Of a stretch of DNA of 64,000 nucleotides, positions 7,899 to 16,960 are shown one piece after another. Numbering within the stretch: the first letter of the stretch is position 1; the number at the start of each line of letters is the position of its first letter. The translations under genes were made by a program, and so were the position numbers. Origin of the DNA: Flectobacillus rivi (GTDB taxonomy: Bacteria > Bacteroidota > Bacteroidia > Cytophagales > Spirosomataceae); the NCBI RefSeq assembly GCF_030056655.1, contig NZ_JASHIE010000012.1, positions 62,001 through 126,000 of the forward strand, written 5' to 3'. The notes under the pieces are model-generated. The model worked only from the letters and a program-made list of their open reading frames with translations. It searched no databases and was not told the origin of the DNA.

Positions 7899-9299
7899 TC
7901 AGACATGAAAAGATTGGTGCGGGGCGGGTATATATACCTCCACAAATCCTTTTTTGATAAGTCTTCTTTTAAAATGTTCTTGCACTTCGGGCTCGCCATG
8001 TACGACAAAAAATTGTTTGACCAACTGTGGATCCTGACAAGCTAAAAACTGCGATAAATCTTCATAATCAGCATGCGCCGAAAGGCTTTTTATTTCGGCA
8101 ATTTCAGCTTTTACTTGGTATTCTTCTCCAAAAATAATGACATTCGAGGGACGTAATTTGAGGCGTCCACCTAAGGAATTAGGCTCACAATAGCCTGCTA
8201 ATAAAATGGTATTTCTAGAATTTTGAATAGAATTTGCAATATGGTGTTTTACTCGCCCTGCCTCTGCCATTCCTGATGCCGAAATGATAATACAAGGCTC
8301 TTTTTTCTGGTTTAAATCTTGTGAAGATTCTTTATCGGTTATATATCTTAAGGTCGAAAAGTCAAATGGATTTTCATCATGCTCCATATATTTCAACAGT
8401 TTTTTGTTAAAACACTCTGGATGATTGTAAGTGATTCGCGTCGCCTCAGTAGATAATGGACTATCAACATATACATTCAATGAAGGAATATTACCACTTT
8501 CTATCAAACGATTTAAGATATACACTAGCTCTTGGGTACGCCCAACACTAAAGGCAGGAATAATCAATTTACCTTCTCGCTCAAAACAAGTTCTCAGAAT
8601 AACTTTGATAAATTCTTCTTCCGAAACTTGTGCATCATCATGCAAGGAATCTCCATACGTAGATTCACAAATAATAATATCTGCTTGTGGAAAAGGAGCT
8701 GGTGATTTCAAAATAGAATCGTTGTACCGACCTACATCGCCTGTAAATGTCAAATGCTTAATTTCCTCATCTTCTTTAATTTTGAGATTTACCACCGCTG
8801 CCCCAAGGATATGTCCTGCTTCGGTAAATTTGAGCTGAATATCCTCATCGATTTGATGCCATTCGTCTAGTTCTTTGGGCACAAATCGTATCAAACAACG
8901 CATGACATCCTGCGTTTCATACAATGGTTTTAAAGCTGATTTGTTAGCGTCTCGACGTTTTTTGTTGATAAACTTAGCATCTGTTTCTTGAATATGTGCT
9001 GAATCTAACAAGAGAATTTGAGCTAAATCTTTGGTGGGATAGGTGCAGTAGACTTTCCCTTTATAGCCTTCATTAACCAGCTTAGGAATCAGACCTGAGT
9101 GGTCGATATGAGCATGCGAAAGCACCATATAGTCAATTTCGGCAGGGTCAAATCCAAATTCTCTATTAAGCGAATCGGTTTCGTTACCTCTCCCTTGAAA
9201 CATCCCACAATCCAATAAAAGTTTTTTGCCGTTTTTCAGCGTAATTAAATGCTTGCTACCTGTAACAGTCTGAGCAGCACCGTGAAATGATAGTTTCAT
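7899..9299 (-). CDS. MBL-fold beta-CASP RNA-metabolising hydrolase
   Basis: The 466-residue cytoplasmic protein has the metallo-beta-lactamase motif H62-A-H64-I-D66-H67, further metal ligands in EAGHILGAA and FTGDVG, a beta-CASP insert (CESTYGDSLH, SVGRTQELVYIL), the GMAEAGRVKHH segment and a C-terminal RMMBL motif (SLSAHADYEDL, VVHGEPE). This is the architecture of the CPSF73/YSH1-like ribonucleases. It is probably a zinc-dependent endo- or exoribonuclease, though no RNA target is indicated. It is transcribed alone, with a 110-bp gap to the stress-protein gene and 238 bp to the upstream gene. Confidence 0.93.
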   Translation of the reverse strand: MKLSFHGAAQTVTGSKHLITLKNGKKLLLDCGMFQGRGNETDSLNREFGFDPAEIDYMVLSHAHIDHSGLIPKLVNEGYKGKVYCTYPTKDLAQILLLDSAHIQETDAKFINKKRRDANKSALKPLYETQDVMRCLIRFVPKELDEWHQIDEDIQLKFTEAGHILGAAVVNLKIKEDEEIKHLTFTGDVGRYNDSILKSPAPFPQADIIICESTYGDSLHDDAQVSEEEFIKVILRTCFEREGKLIIPAFSVGRTQELVYILNRLIESGNIPSLNVYVDSPLSTEATRITYNHPECFNKKLLKYMEHDENPFDFSTLRYITDKESSQDLNQKKEPCIIISASGMAEAGRVKHHIANSIQNSRNTILLAGYCEPNSLGGRLKLRPSNVIIFGEEYQVKAEIAEIKSLSAHADYEDLSQFLACQDPQLVKQFFVVHGEPEVQEHFKRRLIKKGFVEVYIPAPHQSFHV

Positions 9300-9456
9300 A
9301 GCTTTAGATAAGTTTGTTTTTGGATGAAAACTCTATATGCTAAAGGTAGAACGAAACATCACACATTATTCTTAGCACCGTCAATAAAAAAGATGATATA
9401 AATCAAGTGGGGAGTAGGCTTTGGGGTGTAATTTGGGTGGTAAAGCCAAAAATAAA

Positions 9457-9513
9457 AGCGTTTTAAGTATGACAGAATCCAATATAATTTGGTTTTGTCG
9501 TACCTAAAACGCC
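9457..9513. terminator. Hairpin terminator of the TraB/GumN gene
   Basis: GCGTTTTAAGTATGACA and TGTCGTACCTAAAACGC pair with two mismatches around a 21-nt loop, 24 bp beyond the 3' end of the minus-strand gene at 9538. A-rich sequence (AAAATAAAA) on the plus strand at 9448-9456 gives a U-rich tail on the minus transcript. Confidence 0.65.
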
Positions 9514-9537
9514 TTGGTTCTATAATGTAAATAAAAT

Positions 9538-10416
9538 TTATTTCACAACAGCTTTCACCGTATATCCTTCTTTTCTCAATAAATTAATCACTCCATTTTC
9601 GCCAGGCAAGTGCCCTGCTCCTACCGCAAAAAAAGTAGATTTTTCATGAATAACTTTTTTGATTCTTGGTACCCAATTTTTATTTCGGTCATTCAATAAG
9701 TTCTTTTCAAACTCCTCATCCATCGTTGAAGAGGCGGTCATATCTTTGAGTAAACCCTCTAGATTTTGAGATTTATAATCCTTAATCATTTGGCTAAAGG
9801 TATTTTTATCGGCATTCCAATTTTTTACCATTTTAACCAACATCATATCTGCTTGTTGCTCGTACCCCATTTTATCGATGGCAGACATTTGCTCCTCGAC
9901 CGTCTCTAACCCCAACACCTCTTTCTTTTGAGCTTTCGCCATTTCTACAAAAGTCATTTCGTAGCTTTTGATAGGACAGTTAAGCATTTTCATCACCGTC
10001 ATTGAACTCAACGCAAAAGGTTTTAACTTTTGTACCTTATCGACATTTATCCCAATAGAATCTTTAAAAAACTGTGATACCAACTGGTAATCTCCCTCCT
10101 TCATCAGCGATTTGAGCGTTGTCCCTTCAGGCATAAACATCATTTTTTGCATATCCATCATCATCGAAGGCTCGTCCATATCCAACTCCAAATACACTTG
10201 TGATGCTTTTGTTACACTTTGTTCAATACTCTGATTCATGACAAAATCCTTTGGGCAAATAGCGTGTATCGTTCCAAAAAGATAGGAAGGCTTAGAAAGT
10301 CCATTTCCAGAAATTTCCCATAACAAAGAATGCTGTTTTTCTTGTGCGTACAAACGTGGAAGCAACAATGCACTAAAACATAAAACGATGAGAAAACATT
10401 TAGCTAAATAAGTCAT
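9538..10416 (-). CDS. TraB/GumN family protein, exported
   Basis: The 292-residue protein has a signal peptide ending LYAQ. It contains LLWEISGNGLSKPSYLFGTIH near the N-terminus and FFAVGAGHLPGENGVINLL near the end, the two hallmark blocks of the TraB/GumN (TIKI-like) family, whose conserved His and acidic residues are thought to form a metal-dependent hydrolase site. The family usually has about 280-300 residues, so it is full-length. It is the last gene of a run 11-9.5 kb with a sigma factor and two membrane proteins (58-bp gap to its neighbour), hence possibly part of that sigma factor's operon. A GAGT-rich repeat half-arm lies in its leader. Confidence 0.9.
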   Translation of the reverse strand: MTYLAKCFLIVLCFSALLLPRLYAQEKQHSLLWEISGNGLSKPSYLFGTIHAICPKDFVMNQSIEQSVTKASQVYLELDMDEPSMMMDMQKMMFMPEGTTLKSLMKEGDYQLVSQFFKDSIGINVDKVQKLKPFALSSMTVMKMLNCPIKSYEMTFVEMAKAQKKEVLGLETVEEQMSAIDKMGYEQQADMMLVKMVKNWNADKNTFSQMIKDYKSQNLEGLLKDMTASSTMDEEFEKNLLNDRNKNWVPRIKKVIHEKSTFFAVGAGHLPGENGVINLLRKEGYTVKAVVK

Positions 10417-10419
10417 GTT

Positions 10420-10452
10420 GAGTTATGAATTTTGAGTGAAGAGTTTTGAGAT
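10420..10452. repeat. GAGT-rich repeat half-arm
   Basis: The short run GAGTTATGAATTTTGAGTGA continues with AGAGTTTTGAG and resembles the arms of the inverted repeats at 32686 and 54154. It lies between two minus-strand genes. No partner arm is visible nearby. Confidence 0.45.
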
Positions 10453-10474
10453 TCTACTTTCTTTTATCATTACC

Positions 10475-10900
10475 TTAGTTTTTCTTCACATTATTCAGAG
10501 AAGTATAGTAGAAGAAAAAGGCAACAAAAAAACCAATTGGTAATCCAAGCCAAAAACTTTTAATAATCCATCCTAATACGATTCCAAAAAGTAAACCCAC
10601 CAATAAATAAACCGTGGCCTTTGCTTCTGGGTCGTATTTGAACTCCATAAAGAGATGCTGACGTAATTCTTGGTAATTACTCAAAAACTCCTCTGAAGGT
10701 TCTGGATTTTTGGTTGAAATAGCATCAATTGTTTTTTTCAAAAGTCTCAAAGCAGTTTGTTGCTGAGCACTGTTTTTCAAAGACTTATTAAGTTTATTGA
10801 TAACTTTGTAGAGTTCTATCACCTTATATTTTTTTTTCTGCTCAGTCGAAAAGGCTTCTACTTTTTGTGCTAATAAATTTTTGAGAATATCTGTTTGCAT
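10475..10900 (-). CDS. Membrane protein of unknown function in a sigma-factor operon
   Basis: The 141-residue protein has a charged, helical N-terminal 95 residues (KVEAFSTEQKKKYKVIELYK onward) that may form a coiled coil, followed by two closely spaced hydrophobic segments (about 98-115 and 118-134). I do not recognise a named family. It lies 33 bp downstream of another membrane-protein gene that follows a sigma factor gene, so it may take part in regulating that sigma factor or be one of its targets. It is cytoplasm-facing with a C-terminal membrane hairpin. Confidence 0.8.
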   Translation of the reverse strand: MQTDILKNLLAQKVEAFSTEQKKKYKVIELYKVINKLNKSLKNSAQQQTALRLLKKTIDAISTKNPEPSEEFLSNYQELRQHLFMEFKYDPEAKATVYLLVGLLFGIVLGWIIKSFWLGLPIGFFVAFFFYYTSLNNVKKN

Positions 10901-10933
10901 AATTCATGTTCTATTTAAACCACAAAACTAAAA

Positions 10934-11515
10934 CTATTCATTCAATTCTTGCAAAATGCTTTCTAATCGTGTGAGGTGCTGACCATAAAGACGATTGATA
11001 TACCAACGCATCAACCACCACATTAAGGGAGCCATGCCAACAGCTATCATCGCAGAAGTTTTTAGACCAGCTTCCAAAGGACTAAAAATGAGATATGCTC
11101 CTAAAAAATTGGCAAATGGTATCAACAAAATATTCAGCCATGTATAGGCTTTGATATAAAGCTTAAACTGTTTAATCAGTTGTGTCAAAGATTCTTTTAA
11201 CGAAATATCAGCCATTGAAATAGACTTTAAGCGAAACAAACCCCACAGGTAAAATCCTAAACTTGCTATCATAAAAATACCCATCGTCAACCCTCCTATT
11301 CTCCAATGTTCTTCAGCATAAAACAATGTATAATAAAACCATGCGATTACCACGAAAATAGAAACCACCAGTTCATACCAGATATTTCGAACTAAACGTT
11401 CAATGATATTTTGAGAGCTTTGCTTGGTTAGCCGCAATAAAGCCTCAGCATCCATTGAAGGCTGAGATTCTTCACCTACATTTTGCCAAATATGTTTTAA
11501 ATCATCTAGTTCCAT
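10934..11515 (-). CDS. Probable membrane anti-sigma or sigma-linked protein
   Basis: The 193-residue protein starts MELDDLKHIWQNVGEESQPS, an opening often seen in membrane proteins encoded next to ECF sigma factors in Bacteroidota. A soluble N-terminal region of about 45 residues precedes four hydrophobic segments (about 46-66, 73-93, 122-142, 150-170). The gene starts 46 bp after the sigma factor gene ends, in the same direction. The layout (cytoplasmic N-domain plus membrane part) suits an anti-sigma factor, but no zinc-binding anti-sigma motif is present, so the role is inferred from position. Confidence 0.75.
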   Translation of the reverse strand: MELDDLKHIWQNVGEESQPSMDAEALLRLTKQSSQNIIERLVRNIWYELVVSIFVVIAWFYYTLFYAEEHWRIGGLTMGIFMIASLGFYLWGLFRLKSISMADISLKESLTQLIKQFKLYIKAYTWLNILLIPFANFLGAYLIFSPLEAGLKTSAMIAVGMAPLMWWLMRWYINRLYGQHLTRLESILQELNE

Positions 11516-11561
11516 GTTGGATATTGTAATTTAAAATGGAGTGATTTAACGGAATAAATTA

Positions 11562-12053
11562 CTATTTTCGACCTATTTCAGTTCTCAATTTCTCTCTGAT
11601 CCGAGTCATTTTTACTCTAACATTATTGGCAGTTATCCCCATAATATCAGCAATTTCTTCATTTTCTTTTTCTTCAAAATATAACATCAACAAGGCTTTT
11701 TCTACTGAAGAAAGGTGTTCCATTGCTTTGTATAATAGTTGTAATTTTTCCTCTTGTGCTGAATCAGGTATCCAATCAGGAATATCATGATGAAGTTCGT
11801 CAAGTGATTGAGAAACAGGTTTTCGTTTAATTTTTCGTAAGTCTGAAATCGCCACATTGAGTGCTATCTGATATACCCAAGTAGAAACTTTGGATTCATG
11901 TCTAAACTTTGGAAATGCCTTCCATAACTGTATCACAATTTCTTGAAAAAGGTCTTTTCGATCATCAAGGTCACGGCAATACATCCCACAAATTTTGTGG
12001 ATGATTGCTTGATGAGCCTGTAATGCCGTAACAAATTGTTTTTCAATGGACAC
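11562..12053 (-). CDS. RNA polymerase sigma factor, sigma-70 family (ECF type)
   Basis: The 163-residue protein has region 2 (DLDDRKDLFQEIVIQLWKAF, then STWVYQIALNVAISDLRK) and region 4 (LSSVEKALLMLYFEEKENEE, then a helix-turn-helix around GITANNVRVKMTRIREKL). The GTG start at 12053 (protein VSIEKQFV) is preferred; an in-frame ATG at 12131 would add 26 residues (rich in Arg, Gln, Thr, His and Ser) encoded by GAGT-repeat DNA and unlike any sigma factor. It heads a probable operon with two membrane proteins and a TraB/GumN protein, and follows tilS after a terminator. Confidence 0.9.
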   Translation of the reverse strand: MSIEKQFVTALQAHQAIIHKICGMYCRDLDDRKDLFQEIVIQLWKAFPKFRHESKVSTWVYQIALNVAISDLRKIKRKPVSQSLDELHHDIPDWIPDSAQEEKLQLLYKAMEHLSSVEKALLMLYFEEKENEEIADIMGITANNVRVKMTRIREKLRTEIGRK

Positions 12054-12055
12054 GT

Positions 12056-12100
12056 ATGAGTGCTGAGTTTTGAGTTTTGAGTGATGAGTTGTCCTTTGTC
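12056..12100. repeat. GAGT-rich repeat half-arm at the sigma factor start
   Basis: The words GAGTGCTGAGTTTTGAG and TTTTGAGTGATGAGTTGTCC match the dispersed inverted-repeat family. The copy lies right before the preferred GTG start of the sigma factor gene and is read through in the longer alternative frame. Confidence 0.5.
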
Positions 12101-12215
12101 CTTGCCTAAAATAGGTTGCCCTTAAACTCATTTTAAGGAATTTATGACATTTGTCGTCATAACTATGGAAGAATTACAGGAATGGTCTATTTTTTTGTAA
12201 AAAATATAAAAAAAA

Positions 12216-12248
12216 TACCCCCGAAAGACACAAATTCCTTCGAGGGTA
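12216..12248 (-). terminator. Terminator of tilS
   Basis: TACCCCCGAAAG and CCTTCGAGGGTA form a 12-bp stem with two non-Watson-Crick pairs. On the minus strand it is followed by an eight-T run, as expected of an intrinsic terminator 23 bp after the end of tilS. Confidence 0.8.
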
Positions 12249-12270
12249 CATTCTCTACTTATCTTAATTA

Positions 12271-13599
12271 CTAACTAAAACACTCAATCAACAAAATACG
12301 AGTAGTTTTATCCGTTACCTTAAAACGGTCATCTACACGCTGGTTGACCACCCACATGGTTGAGCCATTGGAGGTAAGCAAATAGGTTTCTTTTTTCAGA
12401 TTCAAAGGCACTTTTTGGTCTGTCAAGAAATCACTTATCAATTTTTTCTTATTCATTCCCAGTGGACAGAACCAATCTCCTTCTTTGTATTTACGAAGTT
12501 GTAGCGGGAAACGTACTTTGTCAGCATCCAAGCATGCGTACTTTTTCGCAGTAGGTACTTTATAATCTTCTGGGCGATCAAAAATCTCAAAATCTAATTG
12601 GAAACTATCTGTTCTAACCTTAGTATCATTTGCTTCAATGACACGACTTTCGAAGCTAGTCAAGTTTTTGAGCGTAATAACCAATTCGGTTCTATCCTTC
12701 ACCAACTCATGCGTAGGCGATAAGAAAGTGCGACCAGGTTCTTTGTCAAAACTAGCAAAAATCTCTTGACACTGCTGATAAGTAAAGTTGAAAGGCTTTA
12801 GCAACTCCGTCAGTTTCACTATCGGTTGCGAAAGCGTCTGAATCGCTTTATAATTCACAAAAAACACCTTGCCATCACTCCAAACAATTTGCTTACGAAG
12901 CATTTCGATTTCTTGATAGAAAATCTCCTCCACTGCCGCAATACGCTCTACCGTCTGTTGAATAGTCTGCTCCAAATTTGGATTGATTTGCTTCAATAAA
13001 GGCACTACTTCATTACGAATCAAATTACGTTGGTACTTATTAGACTCATTTGAAGAGTCTTCACGCCAAATAATTTGATTTTCAACTACATAGTCAAATA
13101 TCTGTTCCTTTTCGGCAAACCAAATTGGACGAATGATTACGCCATTTTTGATTTGGATACCGTGCATTCCTGCAATACCTGTCCCTTTTGTTAGATTCAA
13201 AAGTACCGTCTCTAGCACGTCATTCTGATGATGCGCCGTTGCGATATAGTCAAACTGATGCTGCACACGTAATTTTTCAAACCACTGGTATCTCAAAATT
13301 CTTGCAGCCATTTGGATTGAAACCTTCTCATTTTCAGCAAATTCTGCTGTTTGAAAAGTAGTTACAAAGAACGGAACTTTGTATTTTATAGAAAGCTTTT
13401 TTACAAAAGTCTCATCTTCGTTTGATTCTTCTCCACGAAGTCCGAAATTACAGTGTGCAATGGCAAAGTCTATTTTGGCTTTGCTAAATAAATCACACAT
13501 TACTACTGAGTCCATTCCACCACTTACAGCCAAGAGGACTTTATCGGAAGAATTAATCAGATTTTTGTTGTTAATAAACGTTAAAAACTCGTCAAGCAT
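12271..13599 (-). CDS. tilS: tRNA(Ile)-lysidine synthetase TilS
   Basis: The 442-residue enzyme attaches lysine to C34 of the AUA-decoding tRNA-Ile, using ATP, so that the tRNA reads AUA instead of AUG. The PP-loop SGGMDS lies at residues 26-31, followed by HCNFGLRGEES and TAHHQNDVLETVLLNLTKGTG typical of TilS, and a C-terminal domain (KKKLISDFLTDQKVP). The start at 13599 is chosen because the PP-loop then lies near the N-terminus as in homologues, and because a minus-strand -7-like box (TAACTTTG, 13646-13639) lies between it and the alternative start at 13662. It is divergent from the OstA-like gene with only 30 bp between start codons. Confidence 0.95.
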   Translation of the reverse strand: MLDEFLTFINNKNLINSSDKVLLAVSGGMDSVVMCDLFSKAKIDFAIAHCNFGLRGEESNEDETFVKKLSIKYKVPFFVTTFQTAEFAENEKVSIQMAARILRYQWFEKLRVQHQFDYIATAHHQNDVLETVLLNLTKGTGIAGMHGIQIKNGVIIRPIWFAEKEQIFDYVVENQIIWREDSSNESNKYQRNLIRNEVVPLLKQINPNLEQTIQQTVERIAAVEEIFYQEIEMLRKQIVWSDGKVFFVNYKAIQTLSQPIVKLTELLKPFNFTYQQCQEIFASFDKEPGRTFLSPTHELVKDRTELVITLKNLTSFESRVIEANDTKVRTDSFQLDFEIFDRPEDYKVPTAKKYACLDADKVRFPLQLRKYKEGDWFCPLGMNKKKLISDFLTDQKVPLNLKKETYLLTSNGSTMWVVNQRVDDRFKVTDKTTRILLIECFS

Positions 13600-13629
13600 G
13601 GTTTTATTGGCTAATTTTGTAGCTCTAAT

Positions 13630-15339
13630 ATGATGCGACAAAGTTACTCTAAAATACAGCAAATCGGGACATTTATCGGCTCGATTCCTTCTTTTGAGAC
13701 AAAGAAATCTTTTTTTGCCTCAAAACCGTATATCCTTTTGTTCATGATTTTCAGTCTTTTGGGCTTTCAATCAACTTCTTTTGGACAAAGTCAGGTAGAA
13801 ATTATCAAGGCAGATAGCTTGGTGGGACAAAATACCCCTTTCATGCAAATTCGTAAGCTTTTGGGCAATGTAGCCCTACGTCAAGGTACCACTTTGGTGT
13901 ACTGTACACAAGCTATTTTAAATGAAACAACCAATGTTTTAGAAGCTTACGGAAAAGTAAAAATCATTCAAGCTGATACGGTAACAATCACAGGCGATAC
14001 AGCCTACTACTTTGGTAACGACCGATTGGCAAAAATGAACGGACGTGTCAAACTCGATGATGGCACTATAATTCTGACAACCAAACAGATGGATTACAAC
14101 CTCAATTCGCACGTGGCATACTACAATACCAACGGGAAAATTGTGGATAAAAAAAGTACTCTGACCAGTCGTGAAGGTTATTACAATACAGTTACCAAAC
14201 TTTTTGATTTCAAGCATAATGTTAAAGTGGTAGACAAAGACGGTTCACTTACTGCCGATTCGTTACGATATAGCACACTATCGAAGGAAGCATTTTTTAT
14301 TGCACCCACGACAATTGTGAATAAAAAAGATACCACTTATGCCAATCCAGGGAGTCAGTATAATACCATTACAAAAATTGCCAATCTGAAAGGACGTTCT
14401 ACGGTCAAGACGGATGACTATGTCATGACTGCCGATACGATGATTTATGACCCTCCTACCGAGATTGGGATTGCCAATGGAAATATCGTTTTTGTTTCGA
14501 AAAAAGATAAAGCAATTCTTACAGGAGAGCATGGGCGATACGCCAAGAAAATAGGAGTTACCAGAGTTTTTGGGAGAGCTTTACTGAAAAATGTATTTGA
14601 AAATGATACCCTTTTTCTGACAGCCGATACCTTGGTCTCATTGGACAATAAGGAAACCAAAACTCGTAAGCTTTATGCGTACAAAAAGGTACAGGTGTAT
14701 AAGTCTGACCTTTCGGCCAAATGTGACTCGCTAAGTTATAACGTATCTGATTCAACGATTTATTTTTATCAGAAACCCATTCTTTGGAATAATAAAAACC
14801 AATCAGAAGCTGATTCTATCAACATTTTGTTGAAAAATAACAAAGTGCATGTCATGAATATGAAAGGTAAATCTTTCGTAGTTTCGGTAGATACCCTTAA
14901 TAATTACAACCAAGTAAAGGGTCGTAAAATTGTAGCCAACTTTACCAAAGATTCGAAGGTAGAAAAGGTAAGCGTCGATGGAAATGGAGAGAGTATTTAT
15001 TTTGCCATAGATGATAAAAATAAGCTTACTGGGATGAATCGTGTTCAGTGTAGTAAAATGAATATGTATTTTGGAAAAAGTAAAATCTCTAAAATTGCAT
15101 TTTTAGCCAAACCCGATGGCAAATTCATGCCTCCCAAAGAAATTAAAGAAGATGATAAAGAATTGGATGGTTTTAGGTGGAAAATTGCAGATAAGCCTAG
15201 TAAAGAAAGTATTTTGAAAAAAGTAGCTTATATCGCACCTGTCGAGACTAAACCTGCACCAAAAGATTCTGTCTCACAGAAGAAAAGCCCCGTTAAAACG
15301 CCTGCAAAGCCGTTAGCTAAAAAAAATATTAAAAAATAG
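13630..15339 (+). CDS. OstA/LptA-like lipopolysaccharide transport protein
   Basis: The 569-residue exported protein consists mainly of repeated beta-strands of the OstA/LptA jelly-roll type (ALRQGTTLVYCTQAILNET, LTADSLRYSTLSKEAFFIAP, LTADTLVSLDNKETKTRKLY). Such proteins form a hydrophobic groove that carries LPS across the periplasm to LptD. A hydrophobic signal segment lies at about residues 33-52 (ending TSFGQ), so a shorter start is possible, e.g. ATG at 13633. The C-terminus is a Lys/Pro/Ala-rich tail (about 535-569). Bacteroidota OstA-like proteins are longer than Escherichia LptA (about 185 residues), as here. A -7-like box TAATTTTG lies at 13612-13619, close upstream. Confidence 0.88.
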   Translation: MMRQSYSKIQQIGTFIGSIPSFETKKSFFASKPYILLFMIFSLLGFQSTSFGQSQVEIIKADSLVGQNTPFMQIRKLLGNVALRQGTTLVYCTQAILNETTNVLEAYGKVKIIQADTVTITGDTAYYFGNDRLAKMNGRVKLDDGTIILTTKQMDYNLNSHVAYYNTNGKIVDKKSTLTSREGYYNTVTKLFDFKHNVKVVDKDGSLTADSLRYSTLSKEAFFIAPTTIVNKKDTTYANPGSQYNTITKIANLKGRSTVKTDDYVMTADTMIYDPPTEIGIANGNIVFVSKKDKAILTGEHGRYAKKIGVTRVFGRALLKNVFENDTLFLTADTLVSLDNKETKTRKLYAYKKVQVYKSDLSAKCDSLSYNVSDSTIYFYQKPILWNNKNQSEADSINILLKNNKVHVMNMKGKSFVVSVDTLNNYNQVKGRKIVANFTKDSKVEKVSVDGNGESIYFAIDDKNKLTGMNRVQCSKMNMYFGKSKISKIAFLAKPDGKFMPPKEIKEDDKELDGFRWKIADKPSKESILKKVAYIAPVETKPAPKDSVSQKKSPVKTPAKPLAKKNIKK

Positions 15340-15582
15340 TTAGTGATAGTATAATTGAAATATTTTACTATATTTTTGTGTAATAGTACTTGTACGAATT
15401 TATTGTGTAAATCGTAAAAAAAATTTTACTTTAGGAGCAACCTTTTCATACATTTATCAGTCTATAGTATAAAGTTTGTATGATTATTGCTTGAAAATAG
15501 GAAAACACCAAGCATTATTAAATTTATCGTTACAAACTTCCTTATTTTTTGTTTTAAAATTTATTAATATCAATTAGATGAA

Positions 15583-16230
15583 ATGAAACTTCTACAAAAA
15601 TACATATTGGGTAGTTTATTAATGCTGACAGCAGTGATGTCGAGCATTGAAGCTAGCGCCCAAACTGAAAATAAATATAAAAGCCGTTTGGATATGAAGC
15701 CTAAGCAGAAAACTAGCACTTCAGCATCCACGGTTTCATCTTTGAGAAAATCTACTTTTTCTTACTTTCAACCCTATTCGAATACACTTGATCGTGGTAT
15801 TCATGTACAACGCTCTACTGCTATTAATCAGTATTTTTCTAACTCGTTATTGTCGCAACAATCAGCTAAGACTGTAGCAAAAAATGAGGTTACGAATAAC
15901 AATGCTGTAGCCGAAACAGCTCGTACAGAGGAAGCATTGAACGCAGAAGAACATTTGTTCTCTAATGACAAACTTTGGGTATCTAATATTTTCCCAAATC
16001 CAGCAGACGACCACGCAGATATCAATTTCAATATCTCTTCGCAAGTAAGTGAAGCAAAAATTACTTTCTATAATATTTTGGGAAGTGAAGTAAAAGAAGA
16101 GATTTTGGAAAAAGATCAACGTAAGTCTAGAATATCGACAAAAGACTGGCCAAATGGCATTTATTTATATCAATTGACAGCAGATGGACGCTCATTAGTA
16201 ACCAAAAAATTGTTAGTGAGACACCAATAA
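15583..16230 (+). CDS. T9SS type A sorting-domain protein
   Basis: The 215-residue protein has a signal peptide (MKLLQKYILGSLLMLTAVMS, ending ASAQ), a Ser/Thr/Asn-rich middle of low complexity (about 30-120), and a C-terminal type IX secretion sorting domain of about 75 residues starting VSNIFPNPADDHADINFNIS and ending GIYLYQLTADGRSLVTKKLL, the conserved KLV-type end. The C-domain directs export by the Por/Gld system and is usually removed or linked to a lipid anchor at the cell surface. The remainder has no recognisable enzyme domain; it may be structural. It is monocistronic with its own terminator. Confidence 0.9.
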   Translation: MKLLQKYILGSLLMLTAVMSSIEASAQTENKYKSRLDMKPKQKTSTSASTVSSLRKSTFSYFQPYSNTLDRGIHVQRSTAINQYFSNSLLSQQSAKTVAKNEVTNNNAVAETARTEEALNAEEHLFSNDKLWVSNIFPNPADDHADINFNISSQVSEAKITFYNILGSEVKEEILEKDQRKSRISTKDWPNGIYLYQLTADGRSLVTKKLLVRHQ

Positions 16231-16253
16231 AATATTGTAGTGTTAAAAGGTTT

Positions 16254-16289
16254 AAAAGAGGCTATCTTTTCGGGTAGTCTCTTTTTTTG
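16254..16289. terminator. Bidirectional terminator
   Basis: AAAAGAGGCTATC and GGTAGTCTCTTTT pair around a short loop, with T and A tracts on both sides. It lies between the convergent T9SS cargo gene and coaE. Confidence 0.75.
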
Positions 16290-16307
16290 TGCTTTCGCAA
16301 ACATCTC

Positions 16308-16904
16308 TTATTTAAGCAAGCTTTGATGAATCTGCAAAATCTGAGGAATTACTGGAGTTTGGTCGTCATTTTGGATAAGCCAATCCGAAAATTTGATTCG
16401 CTCAGTATCTGAAAGTTGTCTTTCGATAATTGCTCTTATTTCTTCTTCTGAGCGATTATCTCTCAATTTGACACGTTGTACTCTTAAATCAATCGGAGCA
16501 ATTACACTAATAATTTTATCACATAGATTACCATCGCCTGCCCCTTTTAATAGGGCTGCCTCATACAACACATAAGGAGCCTCTTGATGTTGTATTACCC
16601 AGTCTTGCGCATCTTTGCGCACTGCAGGGTGCACAAGGGCATTGAGCTGTTGTAATAATGCTGGTTGTCCAAAAACTTGCGAAGCTACCCAAGCACGATT
16701 ATAGCTTCCATCAGCCAAATAAGCCTCAGTACCCAACAACGCAATAATATCATTTTTGAGCTCTTGATTTTGGATAATAATCCATTTTGCTCTCGAGTCG
16801 GCTTCGTAGATGGGTACGCCCAATAGCGAAAATACTTTGGCAACAGTACTTTTTCCTGAGCCAATACCTCCTGTAATACCTACAACAACGGGTTTTGTTT
16901 TCAT
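16308..16904 (-). CDS. coaE: Dephospho-CoA kinase
   Basis: The 198-residue enzyme phosphorylates the 3'-hydroxyl of dephospho-CoA, the last step of coenzyme A synthesis. The P-loop GGIGSGKST is at residues 12-20; VPIYEADSRAKWII and LNALVHPAVRKDAQDW are typical of CoaE. The ATG at 16904 gives the usual N-terminus; a TTG at 16919 would add five residues. It is the last gene of the nusB-ytxH-DUF1573-yajC-YbbR-coaE run, 56 bp after the YbbR-like gene. Confidence 0.96.
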   Translation of the reverse strand: MKTKPVVVGITGGIGSGKSTVAKVFSLLGVPIYEADSRAKWIIIQNQELKNDIIALLGTEAYLADGSYNRAWVASQVFGQPALLQQLNALVHPAVRKDAQDWVIQHQEAPYVLYEAALLKGAGDGNLCDKIISVIAPIDLRVQRVKLRDNRSEEEIRAIIERQLSDTERIKFSDWLIQNDDQTPVIPQILQIHQSLLK

Positions 16905-16960
16905 GTGATAAAAAGACAAAAAAATAGCCGATAGACAACTATCGGCTACTAATTTATGAA

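Noticed and set aside
13600..13662. Longer tilS start at 13662
   Set aside because: It lies upstream of a minus-strand -7 box, overlaps the divergent gene, and adds 21 residues not typical of TilS.
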